A DNA stretch of 7,514 bases, from NCBI GenBank assembly GCA_016793585.1, contig JAEUJR010000051.1, positions 1 through 7,514 on the forward strand. Direction: 5' to 3'. Shown one piece after another: positions 5,834 through 7,514 of this stretch. The stretch comes from Archangium sp. GTDB taxonomy: Bacteria > Myxococcota > Myxococcia > Myxococcales > Myxococcaceae. Both the position numbers and the translations under genes were made by a program. Within the stretch, counting starts at the first letter, position 1, and each line of letters starts with the position of its first letter. Below the pieces are notes generated by a model. It did not search any database. It was not told where the DNA came from and was given only the letters and a program-made list of their open reading frames with translations.

Positions 5834-6487
5834 TCAGCGCTTGAGGCCGACGAGCAGCCCATCGGGCGTCGGCACGTTCACCGTCTCGAAGTGTGCGCGC
5901 GCCTCTTCGTGAAACCTGCGCATCACGGCCGCGCGGGGCGTGTCGTCGAGCAGGTTCGTGAAGAGGAAGGAGTTGTCGCCGAGCAGCAGCCCGCCGCGGC
6001 GCACGTGCTTCGCGGCCCAGCGCCCGTAGACGTCGTACGACTCCTTGTCGGCGTCGATGAACACCGCGCAGAAGGGCCCGTGCGCTTCGAGCGTCGGCAG
6101 CACGTCGACGCCGCGCCCGAGACAGACCTCGATCTTCTTCGACAGCCCGGCCTTCGCGATGACGGCCTTCGCGACGGTCGCGTGCCGCTCGTCGAACTCC
6201 ACCGACCACACCTTGCCGTCGTCGGGCAACGCGCGCGCGAGCCGAAGCGCCGAGTAGCCCGCCAGCGTGCCCAGCTCGACGACGCGCTTCGCGCCCACCA
6301 TGCGCAACATCAGCTCGAGCAGTTTCCCCTCTGACGGAGCGACGTGAATCGGCGGCATGCCCGCACGCACCGGCGCGTCGAACGCGTTCTGGAGCGCCTC
6401 ATCGTGCGGCGCGTGCGTTCGATCGCACCAATCGAGGATCGGCCCGGTGAAGTACGTCTGCCCCGAGCGTGAGTTCGCGTCAGCCAT
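5834..6487 (-). CDS. SAM-dependent O-methyltransferase (caffeoyl-CoA OMT-like, family 3)
   Basis: This is a 217-residue soluble class I methyltransferase of the cation-dependent catechol/caffeoyl-CoA O-methyltransferase family. It would move a methyl group from S-adenosylmethionine to a hydroxyl, typically a catechol-type oxygen. Features in order: PPIHVAPSEGKLLELM (45-60), the usual cap before the fold; motif I VVELGTLAGYSALRLA (69-84); the acidic end of beta-2, WSVEFDE (94-100); AVFIDADKESYDVY (141-154), with metal-ligand Asp145 and Lys148; and LLGDNSF (168-174), giving Asp171 and Asn172, the other usual metal ligands. The C-terminus ends TPDGLLVGLKR, which is normal for the family. Length is typical. 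A GGAG lies 13 nt before ATG 6487, a long but possible spacing. The gene is divergent from the cytochrome/copper protein across a 79-bp gap and is followed by the VOC gene. The natural acceptor cannot be told from sequence. Confidence 0.9.
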   Translation of the reverse strand: MADANSRSGQTYFTGPILDWCDRTHAPHDEALQNAFDAPVRAGMPPIHVAPSEGKLLELMLRMVGAKRVVELGTLAGYSALRLARALPDDGKVWSVEFDERHATVAKAVIAKAGLSKKIEVCLGRGVDVLPTLEAHGPFCAVFIDADKESYDVYGRWAAKHVRRGGLLLGDNSFLFTNLLDDTPRAAVMRRFHEEARAHFETVNVPTPDGLLVGLKR

Positions 6488-6533
6488 GCGTGGCGACTTA
6501 CTCCGTTGACGCGCTGCGCGTGCACCGCTGGTG

Positions 6534-6546
6534 CGTGAACTTCACG
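6534..6546. promoter_or_regulatory. Perfect palindrome in the divergent promoter gap, candidate operator
   Basis: CGTGAA-C-TTCACG is a perfect 6-1-6 inverted repeat in the 79-bp space between the O-methyltransferase start (6487) and the cytochrome/copper protein start (6567). Directly beside it is a second, shorter repeat, GCACC-GCT-GGTGC (6522-6534). The size and symmetry suit the binding site of a dimeric repressor or activator controlling one or both genes. A TTGACG at 6506-6511 resembles a -35 box, but no matching -10 box was found 16-18 bp on, so no promoter is called. Confidence 0.4.
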
Positions 6547-6566
6547 GAAGAGTAGAAGCCCGCGCC

Positions 6567-7514
6567 ATGCGCTCCTTCGCCCCCGTTCTCGCGCTGCTCT
6601 GCCTCGTCGGCTGCAACACCTCGCCGACGTACCATCAGGACATTCGGCCCATCATCGAGGGGCGCTGCGCGAACTGTCACAAGACGGGAGGCGTCGCTCC
6701 CTTCGTGCTCGACTCGTACGCGGCCGTGAAGACCATGGGCCCGGCCATCGCCGACTCGACGCAGAAGGGCCGCATGCCGCCCTGGCTCGCCACGGGGACC
6801 GACGTGGGTGGCTACCTGCGCGACCCGTCGCTCACCGCCGAGCAGAAAGACCTCATCAAGAAGTGGGTCGAGGGTGGCATGCCCGAAGGTGACTCGAAGA
6901 AGCCCGGCGCCGCGCTGCCCGAGCTCGGGGGTGGCCTCGCGAAGGTCGACCTCACGCTCAAGATGCCCGAGGCCTACGTGCCGCAGGTGCTGCCCGACGA
7001 CTACCGCTGCTTCGTGCTGCGCTGGCCGATGACGACGCCCACCTACGTCACCGGCGTCAATGGCGTGCCGGGCAACGCGAAGATCGTTCACCACGTCGCG
7101 CTGTACCTCGTCGATGGCGAAGCCGCGCAGTACCCGCCCATGTGGGACGCGGAAGACGCGACCCCCGGCTACCAGTGCTTCGGTGGCCCGTTCGGCAGCC
7201 GCCCGCAGCAGTTCCCGGTGAAGCTGCTCACCGCGTGGTTGCCCGGCTACCAGGGCCAGACGTTCCCCCGCGGGGGTGGTGTGCTGATTCCGCCCGGCTC
7301 CACCGTCGTGCTGCAAATGCACTACTCGTCGCTCGAGGCGGCGCCGACGGCCGACCAGACGGCCATGGAGTTCTCGCTCTCGCCGACGGTGACGAAGCAG
7401 CTCGCCTATCAACCCTTCCTCAAGTTCGACTGGGTGGCGGGGCAGATGGAGATCGCTCCGAACAAGAACGAGGTCATTCACGAGCACCGCGCCGACCCGC
7501 GCCCGAACTTCGGT
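6567..7514 (+). CDS. Cytochrome c / copper type II monooxygenase-like lipoprotein, 3' end outside the window
   Basis: Reading from ATG 6567, 316 residues are visible with no stop. Residues 1-16 are a lipoprotein signal (MRSFAPVLALLCLVGC, lipobox LVGC, Cys16). Residues about 21-110 form a c-type cytochrome domain with heme motif CANCH (Cys34, Cys37, His38) and GRMPPW (Met70 a possible sixth ligand). Residues about 125-316 match the first half of the peptidylglycine/dopamine monooxygenase fold: DDYRCFVL (Cys148), VHHVALY (His175-His176, matching the His107-His108 copper pair of rat PHM), YQCF (Cys204, possible disulfide partner), AWLPG (223-227) and VLQMHYSS, where His252 matches PHM His172. 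The first copper site is therefore complete. The second site (HxH and Met) would lie beyond base 7514. It is probably a periplasmic or surface redox enzyme in which the heme could feed electrons to copper. It is divergent from the O-methyltransferase. No strong Shine-Dalgarno is seen; a weak AGAAG lies 8 nt upstream. Confidence 0.85.
   Translation, partial: MRSFAPVLALLCLVGCNTSPTYHQDIRPIIEGRCANCHKTGGVAPFVLDSYAAVKTMGPAIADSTQKGRMPPWLATGTDVGGYLRDPSLTAEQKDLIKKWVEGGMPEGDSKKPGAALPELGGGLAKVDLTLKMPEAYVPQVLPDDYRCFVLRWPMTTPTYVTGVNGVPGNAKIVHHVALYLVDGEAAQYPPMWDAEDATPGYQCFGGPFGSRPQQFPVKLLTAWLPGYQGQTFPRGGGVLIPPGSTVVLQMHYSSLEAAPTADQTAMEFSLSPTVTKQLAYQPFLKFDWVAGQMEIAPNKNEVIHEHRADPRPNFG

Noticed and set aside
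6506..6511. TTGACG as a -35 promoter box
   Set aside because: No TATAAT-like sequence is found 16-18 bp downstream, and such hexamers occur by chance.
7320..7328. His252-Tyr-Ser254 as a damaged HxH copper motif in the monooxygenase
   Set aside because: Comparison from memory with rat PHM places this segment at LQVHYGD, which holds His172 alone. The HxH motif lies further downstream, beyond the window, so nothing is missing here.
6498..7487. A 329-codon open frame on the minus strand opposite the cytochrome/copper gene
   Set aside because: It has low-complexity Arg/Val/His composition and lies antisense to a gene with clear heme and copper motifs. It also crosses the divergent promoter gap.

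Overview
The window is GC-rich (about two thirds G+C by eye, with strong G/C preference at third codon positions) and dense with genes. The gene content suits a myxobacterium or a close relative (Myxococcota): an arginine N-succinyltransferase, an M23 peptidase, a von Willebrand A lipoprotein with a cysteine-rich insertion, a Uma2-type nuclease and a cytochrome c/copper monooxygenase lipoprotein. This placement is inferred from gene style. There is no rRNA or other phylogenetic marker here.

Layout. On the + strand at the left edge are the 3' end of astA (to 385) and an exported M23 peptidase (411-1436). These meet, tail to tail, a long run of leftward genes covering 1518-6487. In transcription order that run is: an O-methyltransferase (6487-5834), a small VOC/glyoxalase-fold protein (5817-5431), a frameshifted Uma2 nuclease (5395-4839), an unrecognised 470-residue Rossmann-like protein (4774-3362), a VanZ-family membrane protein (3307-2783), a doubtful 79-codon membrane ORF (2779-2540) and a VWA-domain lipoprotein (2543-1518). 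At the right edge, divergent from the O-methyltransferase, is a + strand lipoprotein starting at 6567. It joins a class I cytochrome c domain to a copper type II (PHM/DBH-like) monooxygenase domain and runs off the window.

How the genes relate. The O-methyltransferase and VOC genes are 16 bp apart with a strong Shine-Dalgarno between them and are very probably cotranscribed. The VanZ gene, the small ORF and the VWA gene are also packed tightly, including a GTGA stop/start overlap. The region between VanZ and VWA also holds a palindromic element, so VWA may have its own promoter. The 79-bp divergent gap at 6488-6566 carries a perfect 13-nt palindrome and is the best regulatory candidate. I see no pathway linking all the genes. 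This looks like ordinary chromosomal myxobacterial sequence, with no insertion sequence, CRISPR array, tRNA or phage signature.

Most worth a second look: the heme-c/copper monooxygenase fusion, the single frameshift that breaks Uma2, the M23 peptidase whose first zinc histidine is replaced by arginine, the unknown 470-residue protein, and the small ORF wedged between VanZ and VWA. I did not find a convincing new multi-gene system.
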